DNA of 57,342 nucleotides. Source: Willaertia magna. Lineage: Eukaryota; Heterolobosea; Eutetramitea; Acrasida; Naegleriidae. The stretch covers positions 1-57,342 of the forward strand of contig CADWAF010001267.1 of NCBI GenBank assembly GCA_902984215.1, written 5' to 3'. The notes under the pieces were generated by a model. That model was given only the letters and a program-made list of their open reading frames with translations, did no database searches and was not told the DNA's origin. Below, one piece after another: positions 41,526 through 53,600 of the stretch (within the stretch, counting starts at the first letter, position 1; each line of letters starts with the position of its first letter). The position numbers were made by a program, and so were the translations under genes.

Positions 41526-44298
41526 ATGCTTCAACAACCATCATCGTCACAACAAAATAATATTCCAGCAGCCTCTGCGGCTAATGAAAATTACAACAAT
41601 AGTAGTGAAGCAATAGAGTTGCTCCCCGCCGATCAATTAGATACATCTCTAAATAATAAACAGTTTGTTTATGATGGGATTAGTACGATTGATTTAAGTA
41701 ATGAGAAGAAAAGAGAATTTAAAAAAAGGGCTATTATATTTAAACAGGTATGTAATAATGGTTTTGGTCAACTTAGTTTTTTTCACCACAAAAACAAAGG
41801 AAGGGTTTATGGGATATTTATATCAAATATTTTATTCACTAGAAGGTTGGATTTTATCATTTCTTGTGGGTCTTTTAACTGGAGTAGTCGGAGCATTCAT
41901 TGATGCTGGTAGGTAAGTCATTATTAATTGCTTCTTTCAAGGAATTAATAAGTGCCATCGTTAATTTTAATAATATTGTTTTATGTAGTGAGTGGTTTGG
42001 AGATTTTAGGGAAGGAATTTGTGTTAATTGGTTTTATACGTCCAAACAAAATTGTTGTGTTGATACATTGGGTATGTAAAGTTTTAGTAAATATTAATTT
42101 TCTTTTTTAAAAAAGAGGGTGTTAAATGCGCGCATTGGAAATTATGGTCAGAAATATTTCACATTTCTTCTTTCAATTTTGCTGGTAGTTTTATATTTAA
42201 TTTCTTTTCTTATACAGTGTTATCTATTGTATTAGCCATTTCATGTGCTTGGTTGAGTAAGTTTTATCTTTACAAATTGTTGTAATTAATAATTTTAAAT
42301 AGTTAGAGAGCTAGCCCCTGCAGCAGCTGGAAGTGGCATTCCTGAATTAAAAACAATATTAGGTGGATTTATAATTAAGGATTTCTTAAATTTTATAACA
42401 CTCCCAGTTAAAACCATAGGTTTAATTTTAAGTGTTGGTTCTGGATTAGTTGTAGGAAAAGAAGGGCCAATGGTAAGGCAAAATTACTTTTTACTATTTT
42501 AATTAAAACATTATCTAAAATTATTATTATTAGGTACATATTGCTGCTTGTTGTGGAAATTTAGTTAGTAAAATATTTCCAAGGTTTAGTAGGAATGAAG
42601 CTAACAAACGTGAAATCCTTTCAGTTAGTTCTGCAGTTGGTGTTGCAGTTGCTTTTCTTGCACCAATTGGAGGTGTTCTTTTTAGGTATGTTTATTTATT
42701 ATATTACAATAATTATTTACAAATTTAGTTTAGAAGAAGTAAGCAGTTATTTCCCACCAAGAACACTATTTAGATCTTTTTTCGCTTCCATAATTGGAGT
42801 TTTAGTAGTTCAAATGATTCATCCAAAACTTTCTGGAAGAATAATATTGTGGAATGTATCTTCATTTGGAACTTGGAAGTGGTTTGAAATATGTAAGTTA
42901 AGATTTACAATTTTATGTTTAATACAAACATATTGTAAAGTACCATTTGTATTTTTAGGTATTGTTGGTGGAATATTAGGCGCATTATTTACAAAATTAA
43001 ATATATTATATAATAGTAAAATTAGACGTAGATATTTTAAAAACTATCCAATTTTAGAAACATTTATAATTGTTACAATAACTTCTTTATTTTGTTATTG
43101 GAATGAAGTAACAAGAGAACCAATGAATGAATTATTACCTTCATTCTTTGGAAATGCATGTCATAGTAACACCGTTTCAAATATTATGGATATTGATATG
43201 AAAGAATATTGTTATTGGAATAATTCAATGGCAATGTTTAAATTATTTTATGCTTTAATTATTAAATTTTTATTCTTTTCAATAACTGTTGGATTAAAAG
43301 TACCTTGTGGAATTTTAATACCAAGTTTAATGATTGGAAGTATTTATGGTCAACTTGTTGGAACTTTTATGAAATTTGTACAAACGTAAGTATTTTAATT
43401 TATTTATTTATTAATATTGAAAAGAAAATATTCTCATTCATTGTATTTTGCTGAATGTTTTTCTGGAGGAGAGGCATCGTGTATAACTGTAGGAATCTAC
43501 GCTTTTGTAGGGGCTGCAAGTTTACTTTCTGGTGTAACACGTGCCATAGTTTCAGTTAGTGTAATTATGATGGAAATTACAGGAAGTGTATTTGTTGTTC
43601 CAGTAATGATTTCTGTAATAATTGCTAAATGGGTGAGTGAAAGTTTATCAAAGAAAGGGGTTTATGAATTAACTATGGAGATGAATAAATATCCATATTT
43701 AGTTGAGGAAAATACAAGATTTTATGAAACAAATGTTAGCTCAGTAATGACTAGTGGTAAATTATTTGTTTTACATGATGGAGTGACAGTTGGGGATGTA
43801 AAGAAAAATTTATTACATTTAATCAGTGACGACAGTAATGTGGATATGAATAGTTTAGAAAGAAGTACATCAGGGGATGTGGATATAAATAAATATGGGC
43901 TAGGTCCATGGGAAATATATGGTTATCCAATTATTGATAATTTAAATGATAGAAGAATATTAGGTTTTATTTCAAGAGAAGATTTACAACAATTAATATT
44001 AGAGAATAATACTGATTTGACAGATGACACTTTTTTAAGTTTTAATATAAATAATAACCAAGAATTAACTTCTCAATCTTCCTTAGTAATTGAGGGAGAA
44101 GATGGTAGGTATTTAGATTGTACAAAAGCTATGGATATCTCTCCAGTATTAGTAGCAGAACAAATGTTAGTTGGTAGATTATATGATATGTTTAGAGCCT
44201 TAGGTATGAGGTATTGTTTAGTTGTAAGAAAAGGGTCATTAGTTGGTATTATCACCAAGAAAGATTTAGTAAGGTGGTTTTCAGAACAAGAGAGCTGA
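41526..44298 (+). CDS. CLCN: CLC-3/4/5-type chloride/proton exchanger with CBS pair, nine exons
   Basis: join(41526..41747, 41800..41912, 41989..42071, 42116..42256, 42303..42472, 42534..42685, 42729..42892, 42941..43385, 43425..44298), 787 residues; introns 39-76 bp. Every junction is in frame and the spliced protein carries the CLC filters: [11 protein letters not shown] (~197), GKEGPMVHIAAC (~238) with the gating glutamate of exchangers, [18 protein letters not shown], and [10 protein letters not shown]...[12 protein letters not shown]. The HIAACCGN and [13 protein letters not shown] stretches resemble endosomal CLC-3/4/5. Two CBS domains lie near residues 600-675 and 735-787. It likely acidifies or sets chloride in endosomes or lysosomes. 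Intron 42893-42940 is 48 bp without a stop, so a naive reading retains it. The N-terminal 45 residues are disordered. Confidence 0.93.
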
Positions 44299-44721
44299 AC
44301 ATATCCAAGTCACAAGTAGATACAACAGTTTTTAGTGGCCAAACATTAATGTGTGACTACACATCTTTTGTCACAGTTATGGTCAAGTAATCCACTGCAT
44401 TCCCAATAATTCACAAGGAAACAAAGGTAAATACCAAAAGTAAAAAGAGGTTGATTTGTTTGACAAAAAAGTACATAAATACCAAGTAGTTCCAGTTCGC
44501 TTGAAAAACTTATTAAAAAGACCACGCACAGCAAAAAAAATAAACTTCAACACCGAAAGCCACTCCCTTCTTTTCGTTACTACTACCGACTTGCCACACA
44601 GAAACCCACTTTTTGATAATAATCAAAAGGAATTTATTTTAATGCAAAACCCGTCAAAGCAAGAAGATATTATAAAAGATATTTTATCAAAACACCAACA
44701 AATAATAGAAAATAACAAGAG
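44299..44721 (+). promoter_or_regulatory. Leader/promoter of the divergent G-alpha gene with an overlapping upstream ORF
   Basis: 423 bases. An ATG at 44642 opens a 35-codon ORF (44642-44749) in another frame that runs past the main ATG at 44722, so ribosomes scanning from the cap would meet it first. An in-frame stop at 44713-44715 rules out extending the main frame upstream. No RNA gene seen. Confidence 0.45.
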
Positions 44722-47043
44722 ATGGGAAACATTCCACCACAATATCTAGACAATGATGACAATAATGAAATTGCTAGTATAAGCAATAACAACAATAAAA
44801 TAAATAACAATGAAAAAGAACATTATAATAAGAAGGGATTTTTCATTTCAGAAAGTAATTCATCTAGCTCAACATTAAACGATGCATTGTTTCACAACAA
44901 AAAACATTTACAAACAACAAACAATAACTATCCCATTGCTAATACTTCCTTTAGTGACAATTCTATTACTAGTGGAAGTACTTGTAGTTTAAATGCTGAA
45001 GTACTTTCAAATACTTCTTTAACAAGTAATGCAAGTAGTAACCAAGGAAATAATTCAAATATTGAATTAAATATTTTACAAAATGTGATTGATAATAATA
45101 TTAACGATGAAGAAATGAGTTCAAATTATTTATTAGCTACTCAATTACAACCTTTTCTACAAACATCTCTTTTGAAAGAAGATCAACATTTGATGTCAAC
45201 ATCTCCAAAAAAGGGAATGTCAACAACAAAACATAATAAGAATAATAATAATATCGATCAACAACCTTCTCCAGAAATTACAATTTCCTTTAATGACAGT
45301 GTTTTTGGTGACGCATTGACAACATCAACAAGTGACAATGTCAAACAAATTCGTAGAAAAAGCTTTCAACAATTCACCAATACATTTTTAACCAATAATA
45401 ATAATAATCTCTTTTCAGAATCAACTGTCAATTCTTCACAAAAAAAGAACAATTCCCCTCCAAAACAAAACAATAACACAAGATCAAGAAGATTTTCTCA
45501 AATATTCTTTGGAAATGGCTTCACAAGTGAAAGAGATGATAATGATCTTAGAAGTCCTCAAAGTGCAATACAACAAACAAATGTATCACCATTTGAACAA
45601 TTAAAATCTTCTCGTAGGATGAGTATTGGTATTTTTTCTCCTCGTTCAAATAGAGTTGACCAGAATAAATCACCTACTACTTCACCAACACTATTACAAC
45701 TAGAGGAAGATGAAAAAAAGAATAAAATTCAGATTGTAATGGTTGGAGCAGGTGGTTGTGGTAAAACTACTACTTTTAAAGCTTTAAAACGTAAGTTTTT
45801 GTAGATTTAGGTTTTTGTAAACTTTGTAAACTTTTTTTAAGTTTTACTTGATAGAAGAAAAGAAGTTGAAAAATCAAATTGGGAAGAAGGTTTAATTGCA
45901 CCAATTATAGATTTATTATTTATTTTATTTGAATTTAAAAGAGTAAATTTCCCAAATTTAGAATTTAAAAAGAAAGAAACAAAAAAAATTGAAAAGGAAA
46001 TTTATAAATTATTTGAAGATCATACTTTATTATCAATTATGAATGAAAAGTATAAAAAGTTAATTCAAGTAAGTTTACAATAATTTATTTATTTATTTAA
46101 ATTATTTATTTAAAAGAATATTATGGAAATGTGGGAGAATGATATTGTAATTAAACAATTATATACTTATTTAATGTTACAAAAACAGATACCAGCATTT
46201 CCAATTGAAAATTTAAATTATTATTTTAAAAGAATGTTATTTGCGCATTACAATAAAAATAAAAGTGAAAATAATACAAAATTAAATAGTTTACAACAAC
46301 CAACAGATAATGATTTATTACATTCACAACGTAAAACAACAGGGATAACTAAAATGACAATTGATAATGTTAAACCTTTACAAAAAAATAATTTATTAAA
46401 CCAATCTATAAATAACGTTACAATTTATGATTGTGGTGGACAAATTAATGAAAGAAGAAAATGGAAATTTATGTTTGATGAAGCGAAACAATCTGGCGGG
46501 AAGTTAATTTTATTATTTTTTATTTCTTTAAGTGAATTTAATCAAAAATGTTATGAAGATGAAAATTTAAATAGAACAATTTCATCTTTACAATTATTTG
46601 AAGAAATTTGTAAGAATGAAGAATTGAAGGATTTTAAAATGTTTTTAATTTTTACAAAAAGGGATGTTTTTGAACAAAAATTAAAGTTTACAAAATTAAA
46701 TGTTTGTTTTGATGATTTTACGGAAATTATGGATGATAAAAATTTAATTCAATCAACAACAAATAAAAAACCAAATGAAATACTACAACAATTACCTAAG
46801 AAAGTTATTGAAAATTGGACAGGTGACATTGAAAAGAGAGAAGTTACAAATAATGAAAATTATGAATATTGTTTACAATTTATTAAGAATAAATTTTTAA
46901 ATAAAATTCAAAATATTGAACAAAGAAAATTTGTTGAAAACCATTTAAAAGTTATTAATACAATGAATATTAAAGAAATTAAAAAAGAACTGATAGATAA
47001 ATTATTTTGGAATGAAATTGTAAATGAAGAAACATTACAATAA
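44722..47043 (+). CDS. Divergent G-alpha-like protein with ~335-residue Asn/Ser-rich extension
   Basis: Three exons: join(44722..45790, 45842..46068, 46117..47043), 740 residues, about twice a normal G-alpha; introns 51 and 48 bp. Residues 1-~335 are Asn/Ser/Thr-rich and disordered. Then IQIVMVGAGGCGKTT (P-loop), a shortened helical domain, QRKTTGITK in the switch I position, YDCGGQINERRKWKFMF for switch II, LLFFISLSEF, and FTKRDVFEQKL where NKxD is expected. The switch I Arg is one residue closer to the Thr pair than normal and Thr replaces the Asn of NKxD. G5 is only hinted at (VINTMN). Nucleotide specificity or turnover may be altered. MGN at the start gives Gly2, but position 6 is Pro, so myristoylation is doubtful. 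It ends NEETLQ. Confidence 0.85.
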
Positions 47044-47348
47044 ATTAACAAAAGATTTGATCAATGTGTCTTTTTAATTTAGGCAATTGAATTCTATCAA
47101 AATTATTTATGATTCAAAAATTTGCGCTGTTAAGCTGTACGCAATATTGATTGTTGCCATTTTCAAGTCCTCTTCTAATCAGTCAACATGAAAATAAGAA
47201 GATGCACCTCCGTTCTATTTTTTTCTGAAAACGGATAAAAAGTCCTCCATAAAAACAAAGAAATCCACGTTTCAAAAAACAACAAAAAAAATAAACAGCA
47301 GCACAATAACTGGTGTATTTCACAAACAATCAAAAAGTTCAAAAAGAG
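47044..47348 (+). other. Intergenic, no gene seen
   Basis: 305 bases between the divergent G-alpha and the mitochondrial-looking membrane protein, both plus strand. A-rich towards the next start (AACAAAAAAAATAAAC). Nothing else supported. Confidence 0.4.
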
Positions 47349-49256
47349 ATGAAGGTAGTAACTAACAAGAGTAAAAATTTAATTAATTTATTATCTAAAA
47401 AGAATGTAAATACTTCATTAATGTATTCTCCATTGTTATTTTCATCAACAGCACAAAATAATTTTAAACACTTGTCAACTAATAATTTTAACAAATCTGT
47501 TAAGACCAACAATACATTTAATTCATTATTGTTTACTAATAATAATTTATTAAATAATTTTAAATCTTTTCATACTAATTTACATTTTAACGAAGAATTA
47601 AAAGGAGAAGAAAAGTTAGAAAAGTTTTCATTGAATGGACAATTTTATTCTGTTAATGAAATTTTACAAAATAAGTCACAAGTTGTTAATAATCTTTATA
47701 GTACAAAAGATGTTGAAAGATTAGCAATTTTCTTAAAAGAACAACAAGATCAATATCCATTAGAAAATATTTTACAAAACTTTTTACAAATCGATAAAGA
47801 TGACAACACTTTTTTATTATTATTACAAAGAAAAGAATTAAATGAAAACAACAATTTAACATTAGAAGATAAATTAAAAGAAAGAAAAGACGAATTTATT
47901 AAATTATTTAACAAATACTGCGACAGAGATTATTATTATGAATATAGAGAAAAGTATTGGACACACAAGAAACGTTGTGGTAAAGGTAGAAGATCTGATG
48001 ATTATTATCACTATGAAGGTAAAGAAGAAAATGAAAGAGAAGAGTTCTTTGAAGTACTTGAAAAGGTAGAATCTAACATTAAATTAAATCCATTGGTTAA
48101 ATCTTTTATTGATTCATTTGATACAGTTCTATTACAAAATATTTTTAAAACAGAATTTACAGAAAGTAAAGAAAATTCTGTAATGAAATATTTAATTTTA
48201 AATAAGAAGCATGAAGAGTTTATTTATTTATATTGTAAACAGTTAAGATTAAATGAAAAACAATTGGAAACTAAAAGGACTTTAAAAGGTAATAATATTT
48301 GGTATGGCACTTATCAACCTTTAAGTAATGTTATTTCTCCTTCTTTATTTTATGAGTCTTTAGTCATTCGTGATGAAACTCATAAACAAATAATTGAAAA
48401 GGTAGACCATTTATATAACTTTACAATTGGATTGTTGCTATTTACAGAATTTGACGTAAAGAGAAGATTATTTAAACAAAATTATAAGATTTCTTCTGTA
48501 AGTAAACAAGAAGTATTAGAAGAACAATATGTTAAGGAAATGGATGAATTATTTACAAAATTAAAGAACTATTTTAGTTATAGAGATCCAGAAACTAAAG
48601 AAAATATTTTATTGACATCATTAAAAGATAATTTAAATCAAAGTGAAGATTTAGAAGATACTTTCGCTATGAGAAGATTACTTAAACAATTTAAACTAAT
48701 CAAACGTAATCCATCACATTTTATTCATTTAGTTAGTAAGATTGGATTGAAGTGGACTAATTTAAGTTGTATTTTATGGACTCTCTTCAGTTCTTACTCT
48801 TTAGCTGCTAAAGAATCTGCATTAATTTTAATTCCAAAACGTATACGTACCAAATGGACTGAAGAATTTAAAGATATTATTGAAATGGCTGATAAAAAAG
48901 GAAATACAGCACTTCATTTAGTGTCACAACAACAAAATTTATATCCATTCCATACTTTCCATCAAACAGTTTTATTATTAGTACCTTTTGTTATGGACTT
49001 TAAATATATTGAAAGATTAGTAGAAATAGAAAATAGTAAGGGTCAAAATGCAATTAGTAAGGCACCACTAGCAATGAGAACGGCTTATCGTTTCATGAAA
49101 GCAAGCACTCTAATGAAGGTGTTATATGGAATTTTAGCATTGTGGGTTGCTCTTTGGGTTTTAAAGGTTACAATTTCAATTATTATATTCTCAATTCAGT
49201 TAGCTTTTCGTATTATTGCTGGGGTTATTAGATTTATCTTTGGTCCATTCTTTTAA
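47349..49256 (+). CDS. Unrecognised protein, mitochondrial-type leader and C-terminal membrane helices
   Basis: Single exon; I choose the ATG at 47349 because the frame upstream begins only with GTG. 635 residues. The first ~50 residues are basic, Ser/Asn/Leu-rich and nearly free of acids (MKVVTNKSKNLINLLSKKN), like a mitochondrial presequence. The long middle is helical and charged. Residues ~510-570 hold two weak ankyrin-like units (ADKKGNTALHLVSQQQ; ENSKGQNAISKA). The last ~55 residues contain two or three hydrophobic segments (VLYGILALWVALWVL; SIIIFSIQLAFRIIAGVI). The family is not recognised. A mitochondrial membrane protein is the best inference, with ER location possible. The stop is followed by ATTGTAAAT 35 bases on. 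Confidence 0.72.
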   Translation: MKVVTNKSKNLINLLSKKNVNTSLMYSPLLFSSTAQNNFKHLSTNNFNKSVKTNNTFNSLLFTNNNLLNNFKSFHTNLHFNEELKGEEKLEKFSLNGQFYSVNEILQNKSQVVNNLYSTKDVERLAIFLKEQQDQYPLENILQNFLQIDKDDNTFLLLLQRKELNENNNLTLEDKLKERKDEFIKLFNKYCDRDYYYEYREKYWTHKKRCGKGRRSDDYYHYEGKEENEREEFFEVLEKVESNIKLNPLVKSFIDSFDTVLLQNIFKTEFTESKENSVMKYLILNKKHEEFIYLYCKQLRLNEKQLETKRTLKGNNIWYGTYQPLSNVISPSLFYESLVIRDETHKQIIEKVDHLYNFTIGLLLFTEFDVKRRLFKQNYKISSVSKQEVLEEQYVKEMDELFTKLKNYFSYRDPETKENILLTSLKDNLNQSEDLEDTFAMRRLLKQFKLIKRNPSHFIHLVSKIGLKWTNLSCILWTLFSSYSLAAKESALILIPKRIRTKWTEEFKDIIEMADKKGNTALHLVSQQQNLYPFHTFHQTVLLLVPFVMDFKYIERLVEIENSKGQNAISKAPLAMRTAYRFMKASTLMKVLYGILALWVALWVLKVTISIIIFSIQLAFRIIAGVIRFIFGPFF

Positions 49257-49382
49257 AGCTTATTTCGTTGGTCAGCCATATTGTAAATAATAAAAACAAA
49301 ATTGTTGTAAATTGAGCAGTTTGAACCAAAAATTGGCACTCCAAAATACAAGTTGTGAAAAAAAACACAAAAATATTAAAAC

Positions 49383-50459
49383 ATGGGAATACTAAAGCTT
49401 TTGTTGAAAGACCTGATAACTCTTGAACAACGAAAAAAGGCACTAGAATTAGATAAAAAACTTTGCCAACAAAAAATAGCACTATTAAAACAAATTAAAA
49501 AAAGGAAAAAATCAAAAGACTCAGAACATTTATTAAAACAAATTGGTCTTCAACTACAACGTTTAAGAAAAACAGCTAAAAAGCAATCTTTACAGACTGA
49601 ATATATTCCTTTGACTCTATGTATGGAAATAATTACATTAAATGTGGGTGGAACCCTCTTCAGAATATCCAGTAATAATTTATTATTAGAGGGTGATACA
49701 TTTTTTACAAAAGAAGGTATGGCTAATAAAATTGAAGGTTGTGCAGAGAATACACAGTTTGACATTGACAGAGATCCAAAATATTTTGGTTTAATTTTAA
49801 ATCATTTAAGGCGAGTAGATATTTCAAGAGAAATTAATAACTTGTCAGAAGTAGAGTTATTTTCTTTTGTTCAAGAAGTTAAATTTTATGAAATTGGTTC
49901 ATTAATGAGAATACTACCATTTAAAGGAAAACAAATGTTAAAAGAATTAAGAGTTAATTTTCAAAAATATGGAATCATTCAATATTATTTTACAAAATGT
50001 GGTATCAATGCACAATTATCAAATGATAACAGAAGAATAAAGAAACTAAGTCCAGATATTTACAATTGTGGTGCAACAGGAGCTATAGGTTGTCATCATT
50101 TCAAAATTAAAATTATTACTCCACCTTCTAATAATGATGGTGGATTAATGATTGGATTTGCAAGACACGTACAGTTTTATGTAAATATGAAAAATTATGA
50201 TACAGGTTGTGGTTGGTTTTTAAGTAATGAAGGAACAAAATATTCAACAAAAGGGAGGGAAGTATTTGTTAACAATGGGATTAATTACACTGCTGGAACA
50301 ATCATAGAATGTATTTATAGTCCAGAAAAAGAAACTATTTATTTTATTGTAAATGGAGTTTGTTATCTTGTCTTTTGGGATGTAAAAGATACTGGAGATT
50401 TATGTCCTGCATTTGATATTTATCATCAAAATACAGAATTTGAATTTGTTGAATTTTAA
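49383..50459 (+). CDS. BTB (KCTD/T1-type) plus SPRY-like domain protein
   Basis: Single exon, 358 residues. A basic coiled N-terminus (residues 1-80) precedes a T1/KCTD-type BTB domain (~82-175): IITLNVGGTLFRISSNN, FDIDRDPKYFGLILNHLR, FYEIGSLM. Residues ~200-358 look like a SPRY/B30.2-type sandwich: HHFKIKI, GGLMIGFAR, CGWFLSNEG, TIYFIVNGVCY, and CPAFDIYHQ. BTB proteins of this class often serve as Cullin-3 adaptors with the second domain binding substrate; that role is inferred. A second, decayed copy lies inverted at 56584-57262. The stop is followed by GTTGTAAT. Confidence 0.87.
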   Translation: MGILKLLLKDLITLEQRKKALELDKKLCQQKIALLKQIKKRKKSKDSEHLLKQIGLQLQRLRKTAKKQSLQTEYIPLTLCMEIITLNVGGTLFRISSNNLLLEGDTFFTKEGMANKIEGCAENTQFDIDRDPKYFGLILNHLRRVDISREINNLSEVELFSFVQEVKFYEIGSLMRILPFKGKQMLKELRVNFQKYGIIQYYFTKCGINAQLSNDNRRIKKLSPDIYNCGATGAIGCHHFKIKIITPPSNNDGGLMIGFARHVQFYVNMKNYDTGCGWFLSNEGTKYSTKGREVFVNNGINYTAGTIIECIYSPEKETIYFIVNGVCYLVFWDVKDTGDLCPAFDIYHQNTEFEFVEF

Positions 50460-50673
50460 CGTTGTAATATCATATGAAGAATTTGGTGTTGACAAAATAC
50501 TTAATCAACGAATAAATAATAATTATTATTTATTAGAGGCGAATTATTGAATGTATTTCTTTTTGTTCGAACTATCAATTGCCTCATGCGAAATCCCAAT
50601 TTTCTGTTCCTGCTAGAAACCAATCTCCAAAAAAAATTGTAACACGCCCCGCCAATAAAAAAAAATCGAAAAA

Positions 50674-53600
50674 ATGATTTCCAGTAGGAATGATGAAGGC
50701 TTGTCCCACAACAACCTTTCTTCCGAAGAGAAAGAAGATGAAAAGTTAGGGTCATTGAAAAGCCTTGATCAACAACAACATTTAGAAGAACAAGATGAAG
50801 AAGATGATCCACTTACCGAAGAAGAAGATCAACAACAAGATCATAATACCGGTAGTAATAAAATAAATAGTAGTCTTGAAATGATGAAAAGTCCAACAAC
50901 AAGTGTAGGAACGGGAACTGGAACGGAAGATGAAGATTTAATTTCTTCCGAAAATTCAGATATTGATGACATGAAAGATTTTGTAATGATTGAAGGAATT
51001 GCTAAAGAATTACAGTTACCAGAAAAACGAACGCATTGTAGGTTTTTTTTAATTTATTTTTTAAAATTAAATTTTGTTAAAAAGTTTATCATCGTGTGTT
51101 TTCTAAAAAAGGAACATTAGGTAAAAAAGGAGAAAAAGAAGTATTTACAATTCCATTAAATTATAGAGGATTATATTTTGTAAAAATAAAAAATACAAAC
51201 ATAGTAAGTGGAATATCAAGAATGGAATTTGATACGATTTTACAATATGGAAATTTTTATAAAGTTCCAAATAAAGAAAATCAATTTGAAGAAATTGACA
51301 ATGATGAACTAGAATTTGAAAAAATAGATTACAATAAACAACCAAAAAATAATAATAAGAAAAATTCACCTCAATTACAACAATCACAACAAGAAAATAT
51401 TTTACATAAATTTACAAAACGATTAAAACCACAAGAAAGTTGGAATGAAAAAATTGATTTATTTGATTTTACGCAAAACTTTACCAAAAGTTTACAAAAT
51501 TTAACAATTACATTAACAAGTGATATAAGTATTGCTTTGTTAAGACAAGTTTATTATCAAATTGATATTTATTTAGAATTAGAAAATGTAATTATTTGGA
51601 ATGATAATATCTCAGAAAAGAATTGTATTTCGGAGTTTGTTACAAAATTAGATCAAGTTGGAATTTATCAAATTTTTATTGAAAATTTATCACATTCTAT
51701 TCATAGTGTAGGAAATTTTATAAATGGAGCAATTGAAGTTGGAAATTATTATATGGGAGGAAATAATAAAAATGGTAATGAAAATAATAATTCTAAAAAT
51801 GATAGTCATATTGGTGCTAATAATAGTTCACCAATTGATATTTTAGTAAAATCAAGTACTTTTAATGCATTTAAGGAAAGTGTTGGATCAAATATTTCCT
51901 ATCACGGTAATTTATTTACAAACCAAATTTTAACTTTACAAAAACAATTTTCTGAAAATACTGAATTAATGAATGATGCATTAAAATATGATAAAAATCA
52001 TTTTTCATTTTTTTATCAATTAAAACACTTTCCAAATACAATTGAACCAATTACAAAAAAGCACTCTAAAAATAATATAAATCATCACCAATTAAATTTA
52101 CCACTTTATATAACAGATCCATTCCCAGTATATTCTGATCATTCACCAATGGATTTATTTATTAAAATTCAACCACATTCATTTGCATCAAACCCATTTA
52201 TTAAAAATAATTATAAATTTAGAATTTTAATTACATACTATCCAAAAAGTAAATTTGAAATTTTAATTTGTGAAAAGATATTTTATTTTGGAAATTCTTT
52301 ATTAAACGCAATGAATGAAAAGAATGGTGATGATATTAGAAATTTTGTAAATTTAATTTTACAAAAGAAATTAACAATTGAAGAAAAGAAAAATAAATTG
52401 TTTTTAGATAATAATAATTTATTTAATAATAATAATAATACTACAATGGAATATCCAATGAATGCATTACAATTTGATTCTAACTTTTTACAAATTGATT
52501 TAAAGTCAATATACGATAATGCTAAGGTTTTGGTTGAAGAACTAACCTCATTAGAAAATGAATTTCAAAGATGTATGTCTACTCGTTTTATTTTAAGTGA
52601 AATTTCAATGGAAAATATAAAAACTTTAAAAATGAAAAGTGAATATTATTTTTTGAAAAGTGAAAATTTAACTAAATTAATGAAAGATGCAGAAGAATAT
52701 ATTTTTAAAATTGAAAATGAAAATGAAATGAAAGAAAAATTAAAAGAAAAATTAAACTATTTATTAAATTTATTTAAAAATGATTATTTATTAAATAATT
52801 TATTTAATTTAGATAATGTAAATAATACTAATAATTTAAATAATAATATTTTGTTATTGAATGAGGTAATACCAATTAATTTAATTCAAACAAATTCAGA
52901 ATTAAATCAAATATATAATGATTGCGTTGAATTTAGAAAGAAATTAAGAAAAACTTTTGAAAATATAAAAAGCTCAGATGCAATTACAACAGATATGAAA
53001 AAATTAGATCAATATATTACTGATTTAAGAAATTTAAAAGAATTACAAAAAGAATGTGAAAATTTCATTACTGATAATATTGTATCATCTTCTAATGGTA
53101 ATAATGAAAACAATGAAAATAACAACAATATTAGTACAGATTTAAATTATTTATTAGCGTCATTAAACATTGACATTAATCTAATGCATAATAGTCCAAT
53201 TACTATTATTCCAATGTTAGAAAACAAAATGAAAGAAAATGAAAAAAAGATATCAAATTTAAATCAATTAAAAGAAAAATTAATGTCATTTATTGAAAGA
53301 AATAAGAACAGAAAATTAACGAATGAAATGATTTTAAAATCAAAGGATTTTATTAAGAATTTAAATCAAGAAGAAATTAATTTACAAAACAAAATTTTAT
53401 CTTTGCAATATGGTTGTAAACAATTAACTAAAATACATGTCGAAAAAGAAGAACAACGTGAAAGAGAATTAAAATTACAAAAAGAGAAAGAATTAAAAGA
53501 AAAAAAAGAATTGGAATTGAAATTACAAAAGGAAAGAGAATTAGAGTTGAAGAATCAAAAACGTAAAAAAAAACAACAAGAGAAACAATTGTTATTACAA

